Assembly: GCA_046349395.1 (NCBI GenBank)
Contig: JAXMCK010000004.1
Coordinates: 186,001-250,000 of the forward strand
DNA length: 64,000 nt
Direction of reading: 5' to 3'
Source: JAXMCK01 sp046349395
Lineage (GTDB): Bacteria; Pseudomonadota; Alphaproteobacteria; Geminicoccales; Geminicoccaceae
The notes below the pieces were generated by a model. The model did no database searches. It saw only the letters and a list, made by a program, of their open reading frames with translations, and was not told the DNA's origin. Shown here in pieces: positions 47,888 to 56,414 of the stretch. Numbering within the stretch: position 1 is the stretch's first letter; the number at the start of each line of letters is the position of its first letter. The translations under genes were made by a program, and so were the position numbers.

Positions 47888-48346
47888 ATGACACGAGCGG
47901 CCCCTGCCCCACGCCGCCTGCCCGATCCGAAGGACCAGGCGCTGCGCTTCGAGCGACAGCGCGAGGCCGACCGGACCGCACTCACCGAGGACTATGTCGA
48001 GCTGATCGGCGACCTCCTGCGCGAGGAGGGCGAGGCGCGCGCCGTCGATCTGGCGCGCCGCATGGGGGTGAGCCAGGCGACCGTGACGGCCACCGTCGCC
48101 CGCCTGCAGAAGGCAGGCCTCGTCGAGACCCGTCCCTATCGCGGCCTGCATCTCACGGAGAGCGGCCACGAGATGGCCGACGTCGCCCGCCGCCGGCACG
48201 ACCTGATGGTCCGCTTCCTGATGGCCGTGGGCCTCGATTCGGTGACGGCCGAGGCGGATGCCGAGGGCCTCGAGCACCATGCGAGCGACGAGACGCTGGC
48301 GGCCTTCGCCCGCTTCCTCGCCAACGAGACGAAGAAGGAAAGCTAG
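47888..48346 (+). CDS. mntR: Manganese transport regulator MntR (DtxR family)
   Basis: 152 residues. N-terminal winged helix (about 30-100): YVELIGDLLREEGEARAVDLARRMGVSQATVTATVARLQKAGLV (quoted in part), followed by metal-binding helices with RRHDLMVRFLM and DAEGLEHHASDETL (the EHH motif). There is no SH3-like domain, as in MntR. Manganese-loaded dimers repress mntH. The stop overlaps the convergent SDR gene by four bases. Confidence 0.93.
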   Translation: MTRAAPAPRRLPDPKDQALRFERQREADRTALTEDYVELIGDLLREEGEARAVDLARRMGVSQATVTATVARLQKAGLVETRPYRGLHLTESGHEMADVARRRHDLMVRFLMAVGLDSVTAEADAEGLEHHASDETLAAFARFLANETKKES

Positions 48347-49065
48347 CCGGCCTGGAGGCGCACGAGCTCGCCATGGTGCGGGCAGTCCGCCGCCAGCAGC
48401 GGGACGACCCCGGGTGCTATCAGCTCGGGCAGCGGGTTCCGCTCGGCGGCCTCGCCCGGATAGGCCTTCACCCGGAGCCGCGTGCGCATGGGTCCCGGAT
48501 CGACGAGGTTGATCTTGAGGTTCGTCAGCCTCGTCTCGCCGGCCCAGCCCAGCACCAGCGACTCCAGTGCCTGCTTGCTGGCGGCATAGGCGCCCCAATA
48601 GGGCCGCCCACGCTGCGCCTCGGCGTCGGTGACGAAGACGGCCCGCCCGGCCTCCGCCACCCGCAGCAATGGGTCGAGCGTGCGGATCAGCCGCTGGTTG
48701 GCGACGAAGTTGATCGCCATGACCCGTTCGAGATCGGCCGGCTTCAGGTGCGAGGTGGGCGTCAGCGGCCCAAGTTCCGCCGCCGCGGCGACGAGGCCGT
48801 CGAGCTTGCCGAACCGCTCGAACAGCGGTGCGCCCAGCTTGTCCACGAGCTCGCCATCGGCGAGGTCGAGCTGGATCAGGGTCGCCTCGCCGCCGGCCTT
48901 ACGGACCGCGTCGTCCGTCTCCTCCAGCGCCCCTCGCGTGCGGGCGGTGAGGATCAGCTTGGCACCCGCGGCAGCGCAGGCGACCGCGACCGCAGCCCCG
49001 AAGCCGCGGCTCGCACCCGTGACGAGGATCGTGCGGCCGGCCAGCGCCGGCGACGGCTCAGGCAT
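48343..49065 (-). CDS. Classical short-chain dehydrogenase/reductase
   Basis: 240 residues. Nucleotide motif TGASRGFGAAVA at about residue 16, the NxxN-type strand AAAAELGPL region, and the catalytic YAASKQALES (YxxxK) near 155. NAD(P)-dependent oxidoreductase of unknown substrate. It overlaps the purF stop by eight bases and therefore is the last gene of the radA-cvpA-purF transcript, a gene order typical of alphaproteobacteria. The end overlaps mntR. Confidence 0.9.
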   Translation of the reverse strand: MPEPSPALAGRTILVTGASRGFGAAVAVACAAAGAKLILTARTRGALEETDDAVRKAGGEATLIQLDLADGELVDKLGAPLFERFGKLDGLVAAAAELGPLTPTSHLKPADLERVMAINFVANQRLIRTLDPLLRVAEAGRAVFVTDAEAQRGRPYWGAYAASKQALESLVLGWAGETRLTNLKINLVDPGPMRTRLRVKAYPGEAAERNPLPELIAPGVVPLLAADCPHHGELVRLQAG

Positions 49066-50524
49066 CTTCCAGCAGCAGCGTCAGTTGGCGCGTGGCCAAC
49101 TCGCCCTCCTTGTCGGTGAGCCGGGTCGGGTAGTCGCCGGTGAAGCAGGCGTCGCAGTATTGCCGCCGCACGCCGTCGCGCCCCGGCTCGCCGACGGCCC
49201 GGTAGAGCCCGTCGATCGACAGGAAGCCCAGGCTGTCGACGCCGATCAGCCGCTGCATCTCGGCGATGCTGTGATTGGCCGCCAGCAGCTTCGAGCGCTC
49301 GGGCGTGTCCACCCCGTAGAAGCAGCTGTGCGTCGTCGGCGGGCTGGCGATCCGCATGTGCACCTCGGTAGCACCTGCGGCCCGCACCATGTTCACGATC
49401 TTGGTCGAGGTCGTCCCGCGCACGATGCTGTCGTCGACCAGGATGACCCGCTTGCCTTCCAGCGTCGGCCGGTTGGCATTGTGCTTCAGCCGCACGCCGA
49501 GATTGCGGATATGGTCGGTCGGTTCGATGAAGGTCCGGCCGACATAGTGGTTGCGGATGATGCCGAGCTCGAAGGGCAGGCCCGATTCCTGCGCGTAGCC
49601 GATCGCCGCCGGCACACCGCTGTCCGGGACCGGAACCACGACGTCGGCTGCCACTGCCGTCTCGCGCGCCAGCTCGGCGCCTATGCGCTTCCTCGTCTCG
49701 TAGACGCCGGTCCCTTCCACGACGCTGTCGGGCCGTGCGAAGTAGACATATTCGAAGATGCAGAACCGGCGCGGCTGCGGCTTGAACGGGCGCAGCGACC
49801 GCAGGCCATCGGCGTCGATGATGACGACCTCGCCGGGCTCGATGTCGCGGACGAACTCCGCCCCCAGGATGTCCAAGGCACAGGTCTCGGACGCCAGTAT
49901 CAGGCTGCCGTCGATGTGCCCCAGCACCAGCGGCCGCACGCCCAAGGGATCGCGCACGCCGATGATGCCGTCGTCGTAGAGGCCGACCAGCGACCAGGCG
50001 CCCTCCACCTGGTCCAGCGCATCGACCAGCCGGCCGACGATGCTGCTGGCCGGGCTGCGCGCGATGAGGTGGATGATGACCTCGGTGTCGGTCGTCGACT
50101 GGAAGATGCAGCCCTGTCCCACCAGCCGCTCGCGCAGGGCCAGCGCGTTGGTGAGATTGCCGTTGTGCGCCAGCGCCAGGCCGCCGAAGGCGAAGTCGGC
50201 GAAGAGCGGCTGTACGTTGCGCAGCATCGACGCACCGGTCGTCGAGTAGCGGTTGTGGCCGATCGCGGCGTGGCCCGGCAGGCCCTCAATCACGCTCTTC
50301 TTGCTGAAATTGTCGCCGACGAGGCCGATCTCGCGGTGGCTGTGGAAGTGCTGGCCGTCGAAGCTGACGATGCCGGCCGCCTCCTGGCCACGATGCTGCA
50401 GGGCGTGCAGCCCCAGCGCCGCGTGCGCCGAGGCGTCGGCATGGCCGTAGACGGCAAAGATCCCGCACTCCTCGTGCAGCTCGTCCCCGTCGAACGGCAG
50501 GTCGGGCCGGATCACAATCTCCAC
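49058..50524 (-). CDS. purF: Amidophosphoribosyltransferase
   Basis: 488 residues from a GTG start; a longer frame upstream would overlap cvpA with implausible Arg-rich sequence. After a short propeptide the nucleophile Cys is at ELHEECGIFAVYG, followed by QHRGQEAAGI and GHNRYSTTG of the Ntn amidotransferase half. The PRPP loop is VILVDDSIVRGTTS, and the Cys pattern YCDACFTGDYP is that of Fe-S-containing PurF. It makes 5-phosphoribosylamine, the first step of purine synthesis. It lies seven bases after cvpA. Confidence 0.97.
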   Translation of the reverse strand: MEIVIRPDLPFDGDELHEECGIFAVYGHADASAHAALGLHALQHRGQEAAGIVSFDGQHFHSHREIGLVGDNFSKKSVIEGLPGHAAIGHNRYSTTGASMLRNVQPLFADFAFGGLALAHNGNLTNALALRERLVGQGCIFQSTTDTEVIIHLIARSPASSIVGRLVDALDQVEGAWSLVGLYDDGIIGVRDPLGVRPLVLGHIDGSLILASETCALDILGAEFVRDIEPGEVVIIDADGLRSLRPFKPQPRRFCIFEYVYFARPDSVVEGTGVYETRKRIGAELARETAVAADVVVPVPDSGVPAAIGYAQESGLPFELGIIRNHYVGRTFIEPTDHIRNLGVRLKHNANRPTLEGKRVILVDDSIVRGTTSTKIVNMVRAAGATEVHMRIASPPTTHSCFYGVDTPERSKLLAANHSIAEMQRLIGVDSLGFLSIDGLYRAVGEPGRDGVRRQYCDACFTGDYPTRLTDKEGELATRQLTLLLEDA

Positions 50525-50531
50525 ACTCCGC

Positions 50532-51131
50532 TCAGTTCGTCTGCAGCAGCTGCTGCAGCTTCGCCTCGTTCGTCGCCGGAACCTTCTGCGCCGCCGGCGG
50601 CGACGGGCCGATCGGCTTGTCGTGCTCTTCGAGCCGCGTGCGCAGCTTCTCGGGCAGGTTCGCCCGCACAACCGCGGCCCCGGCCTCCAGGGCGGGCATC
50701 AGCCGCGCATTCTTCACCCAGTCCGGCTCGTTCTCCACCCGCATCAGGCTCGTCGCCGCCAGATAGCCGATGAGCACGATGACAATGCCTCTGACCGCCC
50801 CGAACGCGAAGCCGCCCAGCCGGTCCAGGCCACGGAACGGGCTCGCACCGACGATGTCGGCGATCACCCCGGCCGTGATGCGGAAGGCGATGAGCGGGAC
50901 CACGAACACGACGCCGAAGGCCGCGAGGTCCGCCAGCGTCGTGTTGGCGATGGCGTCGCGTGCCAGCGGCTGCACCTTGGCGAAGAACAAGATGGCGACG
51001 ATGGCGGCCCCGATCCAGGAGGCCAGCGAGAGAACCTCGCGCACCAGCCCGCGACCAAGTGCCAGGAGGGCGGAGATCAGCACGACCGCGAGGATGCCGA
51101 GGTCCAGAAAGGTGACGCCGAATTGTTCCAA
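50532..51131 (-). CDS. CvpA-family membrane protein
   Basis: 199 residues. Four transmembrane helices (about 10-30, 32-55, 70-95, 105-128) with the CvpA signature LREVLSLASWIGAAI; the C-terminal half is soluble and Pro/Ala-rich. CvpA is needed for colicin V production in E. coli by an unknown mechanism and is encoded next to purF in many proteobacteria, as here. It starts two bases after radA. Confidence 0.92.
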   Translation of the reverse strand: MEQFGVTFLDLGILAVVLISALLALGRGLVREVLSLASWIGAAIVAILFFAKVQPLARDAIANTTLADLAAFGVVFVVPLIAFRITAGVIADIVGASPFRGLDRLGGFAFGAVRGIVIVLIGYLAATSLMRVENEPDWVKNARLMPALEAGAAVVRANLPEKLRTRLEEHDKPIGPSPPAAQKVPATNEAKLQQLLQTN

Positions 51132-51133
51132 GA

Positions 51134-52507
51134 TCAGGTCCGGCTCTTCAGAGGCCCGACGAGGCCCACGAGATCGCGCAGTTGCGACAGCTCGACCAGC
51201 TCCAGGTCCGAGCCCGTCTCGCGCCGGGTGGACGGCAGGACGGCACGGGTGAAACCGAGCTTACCGGCTTCTTTCAACCGGGCGTCGATCTGGCCGACGC
51301 CGCGTACCTCGCCGGCCAGTCCCACCTCGCCGAAGAACACGGTCGCCGCCGGCACGGGTCGTCCCATCTCCGCCGAAACGATCGCCGCCGCCATCGCCAG
51401 GTCCGCCGCCGGCTCCTGGATGCGCAGCCCGCCCGCGACGTTGAGATAAACGTCGCGCATCCCCATCACAAGGCCGCACCGCGTCTCCAGAACCGCCAGC
51501 AGCATGGCGAGCCGGTTGCTGTCCCAGCCCACCACGGCGCGCCGCGGCGTGCCGAACGAGGTGGGTGCCACCAGGGCCTGCACCTCGACCAGCAGCGGCC
51601 GCGAGCCCTCGATGCCGGCGAACACCGCCGCCCCCGCCACGGCCTCGTCGCGCTGCTGGAGGAACAGCGCGGAGGGATTGGCGACCGGCAGCAGGCCGCG
51701 CTCACCCATCTCGAAGACGCCGATCTCATTCGCCGGCCCGAAGCGGTTCTTCACCGCCCGCAGCAGGCGGAACTGGTGCCCCCGGTCGCCCTCGAAGTAG
51801 AGCACCGCGTCGACCATGTGCTCGAGGAGGCGCGGGCCGGCGATCTGGCCCTCCTTGGTCACGTGCCCGATCAGCATGATCCCGGTGCCGCGCCGCTTGG
51901 CGAAGCGGATCAACGCATCGGCCGACGCCCGCAACTGCAGCACGGTTCCCGGCGCCTGCTCCAGCGTCTCGACATACATCGTCTGAATCGAGTCGATCAC
52001 GAGCAATGCCGGCGGCTCGCGCGTATCGACGGTCGCCAGGATGTCGGCGACGGAGGTGGCGCTCGCCAGCCGCACCGGCGCCCGCTCCAGCCCGAGCCGC
52101 CGTGCCCGCAGCCGGATCTGATCGATAGACTCCTCGCCCGAAACGTAGACGACCTCCCTGCCCTGCAGCGCCAGGGCAGCGGCCGCCTGCAGCGTCAGGG
52201 TCGACTTCCCGATCCCCGGATCGCCACCGATCAGGAACGCCGCCCCCTGGACGATGCCGCCGCCCAGCGCCCGATCCAGTTCGTCGATCCCGGTGCCGAT
52301 CCGCGGCGGCGGCTCGCTCTCGCCGGCCAGCGGCACCAGCGCCACCCGGCGCCCGCCCTTGGCCACGCCGCCCCCGATCCGTGCCGGCGGCTCGGGCGCC
52401 TCCTCGACGAGGCTGTTCCACGAGCCGCACGCATCGCAACGCCCCGCCCAGCGCGGATGCGCCGTGCCGCAGGACTGACAGACGAAGGCTCGGGAAGGTT
52501 TTGCCAT
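51134..52507 (-). CDS. radA: DNA repair protein RadA/Sms
   Basis: 457 residues from ATG at MAKPSRAFVCQS; a longer start five codons upstream (MLTPV) is possible. The Cys4 zinc finger (CQSCG...CDACG) is at about 10-28, the Walker A GGDPGIGKSTL near 100, the RadA-specific VKNRFGPANEIG near 255, and a Lon-protease-like C-terminal domain without a clear catalytic Ser. Acts in branch migration during recombination. First gene of the radA-cvpA-purF-SDR operon. Confidence 0.96.
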   Translation of the reverse strand: MAKPSRAFVCQSCGTAHPRWAGRCDACGSWNSLVEEAPEPPARIGGGVAKGGRRVALVPLAGESEPPPRIGTGIDELDRALGGGIVQGAAFLIGGDPGIGKSTLTLQAAAALALQGREVVYVSGEESIDQIRLRARRLGLERAPVRLASATSVADILATVDTREPPALLVIDSIQTMYVETLEQAPGTVLQLRASADALIRFAKRRGTGIMLIGHVTKEGQIAGPRLLEHMVDAVLYFEGDRGHQFRLLRAVKNRFGPANEIGVFEMGERGLLPVANPSALFLQQRDEAVAGAAVFAGIEGSRPLLVEVQALVAPTSFGTPRRAVVGWDSNRLAMLLAVLETRCGLVMGMRDVYLNVAGGLRIQEPAADLAMAAAIVSAEMGRPVPAATVFFGEVGLAGEVRGVGQIDARLKEAGKLGFTRAVLPSTRRETGSDLELVELSQLRDLVGLVGPLKSRT

Positions 52508-52647
52508 GACCGGGGTCAGCATGGGGGAGCCGCCACGACCATGCCAGCCTCTAAACGCCGCGGCATCCGGCGCCCTGTGCGAAAACACACATTCCCCGTT
52601 TGCCCTTCGTGATCCGATGCGCTCCATCTGTTGGGGGAGTGTTGGAG

Positions 52648-53418
52648 ATGACTTTCGATGATGCGCTCGCGTTGCAAGAGCACGATAAGGCAAATGGCAC
52701 CCAATCGGTTGCCAGTCATCGATCTCGACTTGGTCACGCCGAGACCCTTGAGAGCCAGGACGTCGACTTCGCTGTCATTCTGCCGTTTGAGATTGCAGAA
52801 GTACGATTGGTAATGGCATTCTGTATTCGTCGTCTATGCAATCAACGGACACATTACGTCACCGACCTTCATCAAGCGCTGGTCATTTACGAGGCTGTTG
52901 GCGGGAGAGGCCCATCGGCAGCAGAGGCGGCACGGACAATCATCGAACACTACAACAAGCTGAACGATCTGCTTGTCGAAAAAAATGTCAATGGTGCCTC
53001 GGTCTACGACAGCAGCACGTTCCGCTGGCTTCGCAAGCCTATTGTCTGGGCTGCGGCTCTGCTCCTGATAGTCGGATTGGTTGCAGAAGCAATGTCGCCA
53101 CAAACGTATCACGTATATCTCACGACCTGGGAGAAGATGGCGTACTTTCTAGCTCCGATGGCGTGGGGCGGGCTTGGTGCAGCGGTTTTCATCATGAAAA
53201 CACTCTCCGATCGCGTCTCCGATTTCGCCTATGAAAAGAACCGGCTGAGCGGCACTGCGGCTCGCGTCCTGATCGGGGCAGTTTTGGGCCTGGTTGTAGT
53301 ATTGGCTTTCCGCGAGCACTTTTCGTCGCTCCCAGCCGTGTGCACGGCGTTCGTCGCCGGTATCGGCACTAAGGCGGTGTACTCGGCCCTCGAAACTCTC
53401 GTGAATGCCGCCGCCTAG
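52648..53418 (+). CDS. Four-helix membrane protein of unknown family, copy 1 (lower GC)
   Basis: 256 residues from ATG behind a GGAG site; a longer in-frame start 16 codons upstream is less likely. Soluble N-terminal half with IRRLCNQRTHYVTDLHQ and NKLNDLLVEKNVNGASVYDSSTFRW (quoted in part), then four helices: KPIVWAAALLLIVGLVAE, APMAWGGLGAAVFIMKTL, RVLIGAVLGLVVVLAF and a last one ending VYSAL. No family I recognise. The base composition is visibly lower in GC than the copy downstream, although the two are paralogues. Confidence 0.75.
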   Translation: MTFDDALALQEHDKANGTQSVASHRSRLGHAETLESQDVDFAVILPFEIAEVRLVMAFCIRRLCNQRTHYVTDLHQALVIYEAVGGRGPSAAEAARTIIEHYNKLNDLLVEKNVNGASVYDSSTFRWLRKPIVWAAALLLIVGLVAEAMSPQTYHVYLTTWEKMAYFLAPMAWGGLGAAVFIMKTLSDRVSDFAYEKNRLSGTAARVLIGAVLGLVVVLAFREHFSSLPAVCTAFVAGIGTKAVYSALETLVNAAA

Positions 53419-53655
53419 CGGATCTCGGGCCAGACCACGGGCCCGGGCCCCGTCGACATGCCAGCTGCGCGATCGAACTGAGTACAAGCTGAACGCCTCG
53501 AAACCCGCTTAGGCCTGCAGCACGGCCCAGCCCGCGTTCCGCAGATCGACGATCTGAAAGCCGAAGCGACGCCGTTCCGTCGCAGCACTCCGATGAAAGC
53601 CTCTTCCATTCTTCGTGTGATAGGTTTATTCTCCTAGTACACATGGAGTGCGGCG

Positions 53656-54483
53656 ATGGACGATCTTGGCAGGGAAATGCGGGCATCGGAGCCCTCGACA
53701 CCCATGGAGACCGTCGCGGCCTCTCCGCTACGCGACGCACCGATGCTTCCGCAACACGGCGATTTCCCGGTGAACCTCCCCTTCGCGCTCGATGAGGTCC
53801 GGATCGTTGCGGCGTTCTGTATCCGTCGGCTCTCGGGCCTGCAGACGAGCGATGTCGTCGCGTTGAACGACGCCGTCGTCACTTACGAGGCGAATTCCGG
53901 AAAGGGACCGGACGCGGCGTCGGCCGCGGGCACGATCATTGCCGGCTATAACAAGCTGAACGATCTGCTGGCCGACAGGTCGATCAACGGTGCCTCGGTC
54001 TACGACAGCTCCACCTTTTCCTGGACGCGGCAGTCCATTGTCTGGTGTGGCGGGCTGCTGCTTCTCCTGGGCGTCGGCTGCGAGATCCTCTCCGCCGGCG
54101 ACGACCTCTTCGGGCAGCATGTTCCGTTCCTGCCGGCGGTCGCACGCTATCTCGGCCCCATGGCCTGGGGCGGCCTCGGGGCCGCGGTCTTCCTCATGAA
54201 GGCCCTCTCGGACAAGGTCTGCGACTTCGCCTACGAGGAACGCCGGCTCAGCGGCACGGCGGCGCGCATCCTGATCGGAGCCGTGTTCGGGCTGATGGCG
54301 CCCGTGGCCTTCCCGACCGACAGCACGGCCCTGCCGACCATGGCCACGGCATTCGTCGCCGGTCTCGGTGCCAAAGCCGTCTACGCCGCCCTCGAAGCCC
54401 TCGTGAACGGCATCGCCACCCACATCTCGGGCAAGGGTGCTGGGCCTGGCCCGAGCGGCGCTACATCACCGCCACAGTCGTGA
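53656..54483 (+). CDS. Four-helix membrane protein of unknown family, copy 2
   Basis: 275 residues, normal GC. It shares with copy 1 the segments AFCIRRL, YNKLNDLLADRSINGASVYDSSTF, LGPMAWGGLGAAVFLMKALSD, VCDFAYEERRLSGTAARILIGAV and AFVAGLGAKAVYAALEALVN (quoted in part). Only the N-terminal 35 residues and the C-terminal tail differ. The conserved PMAWGGLGAAVFxMKxLSDxVxDFAYExxRLSGTAAR block sits on the second membrane helix and following loop and would be the functional core. Function unknown. Confidence 0.77.
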   Translation: MDDLGREMRASEPSTPMETVAASPLRDAPMLPQHGDFPVNLPFALDEVRIVAAFCIRRLSGLQTSDVVALNDAVVTYEANSGKGPDAASAAGTIIAGYNKLNDLLADRSINGASVYDSSTFSWTRQSIVWCGGLLLLLGVGCEILSAGDDLFGQHVPFLPAVARYLGPMAWGGLGAAVFLMKALSDKVCDFAYEERRLSGTAARILIGAVFGLMAPVAFPTDSTALPTMATAFVAGLGAKAVYAALEALVNGIATHISGKGAGPGPSGATSPPQS

Positions 54484-54653
54484 CCGTAGCCACGCTCGCC
54501 CACTGCGCGCTCCAGGAACTTACCTCGCGAGCCCACGTTTCCGGTCCGTGCAAGCAACCACGACAGAATAGTCGCCTCTGCTCGGTTCCCAGTCGCTGGA
54601 CGCCCCCGTCTCGACCTGACGACACGAACTGAACAGCCAAGGTTACACGACAG

Positions 54654-54845
54654 ATGATCGCTCTACTGTTCCTCGCCTGTCTGGCGCATCAGCCCGACCG
54701 CTGCCAACGCTTCGAGGTGAGCTGGGAGGGCAGCATGCAGGAATGCATGCTGTTTGCCCAACAGCGCGTAGCAGCCTGGATGAACGAGCATCCTCGGTTC
54801 GCGCCACCCCGGCGCTTCGCCTGCACGATCGGCACCCGAAGCTGA
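54654..54845 (+). CDS. Small protein, 63 aa, conserved-looking
   Basis: 63 residues: a hydrophobic start (MIALLFLACLAHQPDRC), then QRFEVSWEGSMQECMLFAQQRVAAWMNEHPRFA (quoted in part). The pattern resembles short proteins of alphaproteobacteria that begin with an export-like segment and have two or three Cys. Three Cys here (RCQ, ECM, ACT). Possibly periplasmic; function unknown. It is convergent with the mlaF gene. Confidence 0.6.
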   Translation: MIALLFLACLAHQPDRCQRFEVSWEGSMQECMLFAQQRVAAWMNEHPRFAPPRRFACTIGTRS

Positions 54846-54861
54846 CGACGGCGCCGCCCGC

Positions 54862-55644
54862 TCAGTCCCGCAGCAGCGCCGGGAGCACGATCGGGCCGTC
54901 GGCGCGGCCATGGACGAACTGGTCGACATAGGGATTGCCGCTGGCGTCGATCTCGTCGCTGCCACCGCTCCAGACGATCCGGCCCTCGTAGAGCATGGCC
55001 ACCCGATCGGCGATCTTGCGCACGCTGCCCATGTCGTGGGTGATCGAGAGCGCCGTAGCCCCGAGCTCCTCGACGCAGTGCACGATGAGATCGTTGATCA
55101 CGTCCGCCATGATCGGGTCGAGCCCCGTCGTCGGCTCGTCGAAGAACATGATCTCGGGTGTCGTCGCGATCGCCCGGGCGAGGCCCACGCGCTTCTGCAT
55201 GCCGCCGGAAAGCTCAGCCGGGTAGAGGTCGGCGGCTTCCGGCCCGAGGCCGACTCGCGCCATGACCTCGACCGCCTTGGCCCGCGCCTCGGTCCGGCTC
55301 ATCCGCTGCGCGGCCAGCAGGCCGAAGGCGACATTGTGCCAGACGGGCAGGCTGTCGAAGAGGGCGGCCCCCTGGAACAGCATGCCGAACTTGCGCCGCA
55401 GGCGGGCGATGGTGGCGCGGTCCGCACCCACGATCTCCTCGCCGTCGACCTGGATCGAGCCGGCATCGGCCTCGATGAGTCCCAGGATGCACTTGATCAG
55501 CACCGACTTGCCGGTACCCGAGCCGCCGATGACGACGAGCGAGCGGCCGGTCGGCACGTCGAGGTCGAGCCCGCGCAGCACCTTCTTCGGCCCGAAGCTC
55601 TTGGTCAGGCCGCGGATGCGGATCTTGGGTGCGGCCTCGCTCAT
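54862..55644 (-). CDS. mlaF: ABC transporter ATP-binding protein, Mla type
   Basis: 260 residues. Walker A GGSGTGKSVLIKC (about 42), Q loop, signature LSGGMQKRVGLARA, Walker B IMFFDEPTTGLDP, and H-loop region SITHDMGSV. This is the MlaF pattern of phospholipid transport between the inner and outer membranes. The permease MlaE is encoded directly upstream with a four-base overlap; the MCE-domain partner (MlaD) is not adjacent in this window. It is the last gene of the dnaB-alr-mlaE-mlaF operon. Confidence 0.92.
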   Translation of the reverse strand: MSEAAPKIRIRGLTKSFGPKKVLRGLDLDVPTGRSLVVIGGSGTGKSVLIKCILGLIEADAGSIQVDGEEIVGADRATIARLRRKFGMLFQGAALFDSLPVWHNVAFGLLAAQRMSRTEARAKAVEVMARVGLGPEAADLYPAELSGGMQKRVGLARAIATTPEIMFFDEPTTGLDPIMADVINDLIVHCVEELGATALSITHDMGSVRKIADRVAMLYEGRIVWSGGSDEIDASGNPYVDQFVHGRADGPIVLPALLRD

Positions 55645-56414
55645 CGGCTGAAGAAGAGCTCGGTCACGATGTAGTTGGCGACGAGGATCATGATCGAGGC
55701 CGAGACCACGGCGCGTGTCGTCGCCGAGCCCACACCCTGCGCCCCGCCCTTCGAGTTGTAGCCCTGGAAGCAGCCCATCAGCGCCACGAGGAAGCCGAAC
55801 ACGGCGGCCTTGACGAGGCCCGAGACCACGTCCTCGGTCTTCAGATACTCGAAGGTCCGGTTCAGATACTCGATCGGGCCGAAGCCCAGCTTGTAGACCG
55901 AGACGAGCCAGCCGCCCATGACGCCGATGATGTCGGCCACCACCACGAGCAGCGGCAGCATCAGCACGCCGGCCAGCACACGCGGCAGGACGAGGTAGCG
56001 GAAGGGATCGGTGGAGAGGGTCGTCAGCGCGTCGATCTGCTCGGTCACCCGCATGGTGCCGATCTCGGCCGCCATCGAGGCGCCGACGCGGCCCGCCACC
56101 ATCAGGCCCGCCAGGACGGGGCCCAGCTCGCGCGTCATCGACAGCACGACGATGGTCGGGATCGCCGACTGCGCCTCGAAGCGGGCGAAGCCGGTGTAGC
56201 TCTGCAGCGCCAGCACCATGCCGGTGAAGATCGCGGTGAGGCCGACCACCGGCAGCGAGAAATAGCCGATGTCGACCATCTGCGCCCCGATCTGGCGGAG
56301 ATACCAGGGCGGCCGGAAGAGGGCGGCGAGCGTGCGGACGGCGAAGAAGACGAGTTCGCCGACACTCTCGCAGACGCTGAGGATCGCGTGGCCGACGAGG
56401 CGGAAGGGGTTCAC
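55641..56414 (-). CDS. mlaE: Mla-type permease (MlaE family)
   Basis: 257 residues, with five or six predicted helices and MlaE motifs (LPVVGLTAIFTGMVLALQSY, RELGPVLAGLMVAGRVGASMAAEIGTMRVTEQIDAL, quoted in part). Membrane part of the phospholipid transporter. It overlaps alr upstream and mlaF downstream by four bases each, a tight operon. The pairing with only the ATPase is common in alphaproteobacteria; MCE protein and lipoprotein are then encoded elsewhere. Confidence 0.92.
   Translation of the reverse strand: MNPFRLVGHAILSVCESVGELVFFAVRTLAALFRPPWYLRQIGAQMVDIGYFSLPVVGLTAIFTGMVLALQSYTGFARFEAQSAIPTIVVLSMTRELGPVLAGLMVAGRVGASMAAEIGTMRVTEQIDALTTLSTDPFRYLVLPRVLAGVLMLPLLVVVADIIGVMGGWLVSVYKLGFGPIEYLNRTFEYLKTEDVVSGLVKAAVFGFLVALMGCFQGYNSKGGAQGVGSATTRAVVSASIMILVANYIVTELFFSR

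Noticed and set aside
46404..47891. Plus-strand frame of 495 codons, rich in Glu/Gly/Asp
   Set aside because: Antisense shadow of mntH; low-complexity composition.
48629..50773. Long plus-strand open frame of 714 codons
   Set aside because: Antisense to purF and the SDR gene, with no family pattern.
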